In this document: positions 7,617-8,434 of the stretch, one piece after another | How positions within the stretch are numbered: the first letter of the stretch is position 1 | How the letters are laid out: every line of letters starts with the position of its first letter | DNA from: Actinomycetota bacterium | GTDB taxonomy: Bacteria > Actinomycetota > Acidimicrobiia > Spongiisociales > ZC4RG35 | Direction: 5' to 3' | Length of the DNA: 8,434 bases | Assembly (NCBI GenBank): GCA_003242515.1 | Contig: QGUS01000059.1 | Location: 1-8,434 of the forward strand | Translations under genes and position numbers: made by a program | Notes under the pieces: model-generated | Database searches by the model: none | The model's input: the letters and a program-made list of their open reading frames with translations, nothing else | Told to the model about the DNA's origin: nothing

Positions 7617-7644
7617 GCATCGGCCGCAGGAGGCCGAAACTTGA
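7617..7644 (-). promoter_or_regulatory. Possible sigma-28 (FliA/SigD/WhiG-type) promoter before the EAL gene
   Basis: On the minus strand TCAAGTTT (7637-7644) and GCCGATGC (7617-7624) are 12 nt apart. The sigma-28 consensus is TAAAGTTT-N11-GCCGATAA, so seven of eight and six of eight bases match with one extra spacer base. The -10 ends 7 nt before GTG 7609, so the transcript would be nearly leaderless. A CGGCC/GGCCG inverted repeat lies within the same stretch, and chance similarity is possible. Confidence 0.3.
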
Positions 7645-7675
7645 AAAATCCCTGCCGGAAAGTGGGGAGAATCGC

Positions 7676-7966
7676 CTACCGGCGCCCGCCCAGGAACCCT
7701 CCACCGAACAGGATGCCGGCACCCAGCACGAACCCGAAGTCGTACCAGTTGCCGTTGTTGTGCACCTCGTAGACGTTCACGGAGTCGGTGAACAGGGAGA
7801 CGAGGAAGGTGAAGGGGGCGATGATCCCGTGCCAGAGGCCCTCCCAGAACCCGGCGACGTCACCGTCGGGGCCGGGCACGCCCACCGCCTCGTTGACACC
7901 GGGGGCGCAGGCGGCGAGCACCAGGGCGGCGACGGCTACGAGGACGACCCGCTGCTTGCTGCTCAT
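7676..7966 (-). CDS. Small predicted lipoprotein/membrane protein of unknown function
   Basis: A 96-aa protein from ATG 7966. Residues 1-19 form a lipoprotein signal (SSKQR, hydrophobic core VVLVAVAALVLAAC) with a textbook lipobox LAAC and lipidated Cys20. After a short polar linker comes GFWEGLWHGIIAPFTFLVSL (residues 39-58), then a loop with YEVHNNGNWYDFGF, and a glycine-rich hydrophobic segment (about 75-93) ending GGRR. The pattern Trp-His-Gly before a hydrophobic stretch, then VYEVxNNGxWYDFGF, is one I associate with small uncharacterised envelope proteins in several bacterial phyla. The function is not known to me. The start is supported by a TAGGTT -10 box six bases upstream. The gene lies 66 nt before the EAL gene in the same direction, and divergent to the lipoprotein gene at 8038. 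Confidence 0.75.
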   Translation of the reverse strand: MSSKQRVVLVAVAALVLAACAPGVNEAVGVPGPDGDVAGFWEGLWHGIIAPFTFLVSLFTDSVNVYEVHNNGNWYDFGFVLGAGILFGGGFLGGRR

Positions 7967-7972
7967 GCCCCG

Positions 7973-7978
7973 AACCTA
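7973..7978 (-). promoter_or_regulatory. -10 element for a leaderless transcript of the small lipoprotein gene
   Basis: TAGGTT on the minus strand, six bases (CGGGGC), then ATG 7966: the same geometry and nearly the same spacer as at the 38-aa gene (CGGAGC). No -35 match to TTGACA is seen at 16-18 nt. It lies in the 71-nt divergent region shared with the gene at 8038. Confidence 0.45.
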
Positions 7979-8037
7979 CTCAGGGCGGTTCCCGGAGGCC
8001 GGGTAAACCGGCGGGCTCTCTCGTGCGTGTCTCGGAC

Positions 8038-8434
8038 ATGCGTTTGGTAGGGATCCTCCTGATTGCGATGTTCACGGTGGCATGCGCCGAGGTGCTCGGC
8101 GTGGGGGTCGTCGCCGCACCGACCACCATGGCGCCGGCCCCGACGACCACCGTTCCCCGGGAGACAACGACCGTTCCCCCGGACACCACGACGGCTCCGG
8201 CCGACCCGGTGGAGGCGGGCTTCCGGACCTGGGTCGAGGCCGTCGCCCGCGGCGACCTGGCGACGGCATGGGAGATGCTCGCCCCGGAGTCGCGGACCGC
8301 GCTGGGCTCCTTCGAGGTGTTCGCCTCCATGGCCACCGACCTGGCCGAGGGCTGGGGTGCCGGGGCCCACTCGCCCGACCTGTACCTGGTGGTCGACCGA
8401 AACGAGGATGGCGGCGGCATGGTCGGCGGCCGCG
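8038..8434 (+). CDS. Predicted secreted lipoprotein with Thr/Pro linker (3' end outside window)
   Basis: A frame open from ATG 8038 to the window end (132 full codons). Residues 1-15 (MRLVGILLIAMFTVA) form a short hydrophobic signal ending in TVAC, an acceptable though not ideal lipobox, with Cys16 as the likely lipidated residue. Residues about 28-57 are a flexible linker rich in Thr and Pro (TTMAPAPTTTVPRETTTVPP), typical of actinobacterial cell-surface proteins. A globular domain then begins: DPVEAGFRTWVEAVARGDLATAWEMLAPESR recalls the first helices of NTF2-like/DUF4878-type domains, though too little is visible to be sure. An in-frame GTG at 8023 is an alternative start adding MRVSD. No good ribosome site precedes either start. 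It is divergent from the lipoprotein gene at 7676-7966. Function unknown. Confidence 0.7.
   Translation, partial: MRLVGILLIAMFTVACAEVLGVGVVAAPTTMAPAPTTTVPRETTTVPPDTTTAPADPVEAGFRTWVEAVARGDLATAWEMLAPESRTALGSFEVFASMATDLAEGWGAGAHSPDLYLVVDRNEDGGGMVGGR

Noticed and set aside
7609..7966. The small lipoprotein gene and the EAL gene are in the same frame, separated by one TAG and 22 sense codons
   Set aside because: Could suggest read-through or a broken fusion, but the lipoprotein ends naturally and the EAL gene has its own start; a shared frame has about a one in three chance.

Overview
High-GC genomic DNA with a gene order typical of the chromosomal replication-origin neighbourhood of Actinobacteria: recF (3' end only) - dciA (DUF721) - gyrB - gyrA - a DUF3566 membrane protein, all on the + strand. 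Mycobacterium tuberculosis has the same order (recF, Rv0004, gyrB, gyrA, Rv0007). The strong GC bias, GTG/TTG starts, apparently leaderless starts and divergent gyrase sequences point to a deep-branching actinobacterial lineage, possibly Acidimicrobiia. That placement is inference, not something I could test.

Layout. 1-467: RecF C-terminus. 464-760: small DciA-type helicase-loading protein, overlapping recF by GTGA. 761-902: intergenic control region with a GC hairpin, a TAGAAT -10 box, a possible leaderless leader peptide and a perfect 9-bp hairpin just before the gyrB Shine-Dalgarno. 903-2813 and 2834-5281: the two DNA gyrase subunits, 20 nt apart and probably co-transcribed. 5282-5544: spacer with nested hairpins (probable gyrA terminator) followed by a good promoter for the DUF3566 gene at 5545-6051. 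From 6048 the strand switches. A minus-strand block, read right to left, encodes a small lipoprotein/membrane protein (7676-7966), a degenerate EAL-domain protein (6854-7609), a 38-aa single-pass membrane peptide (6692-6808) and an unrecognised 215-aa protein (6048-6695). The last of these ends tail-to-tail with the DUF3566 gene on a shared CTAG. At 8038 a divergent + strand lipoprotein gene begins and runs off the window.

How they work together. RecF (recombinational repair), DciA (loading or operation of the replicative helicase) and gyrase (negative supercoiling ahead of the fork) form the usual replication cluster. The minus-strand genes are less clear: two small membrane proteins, an EAL-fold protein that has lost catalytic residues and so is probably a c-di-GMP sensor or scaffold rather than a phosphodiesterase, and a protein of unknown function.

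Main points of interest: unusual residues in the quinolone-determining regions of both gyrase subunits (EGKSAAGP in GyrB instead of EGDSAGGS; HGDQ in GyrA plus a one-residue deletion near the catalytic Tyr); a structured gyrB leader; an easily missed 38-aa gene; and repeated TANNNT-N6-ATG signatures of leaderless mRNAs. I see no clear new defence or mobile system, CRISPR array, insertion sequence, rRNA or tRNA.
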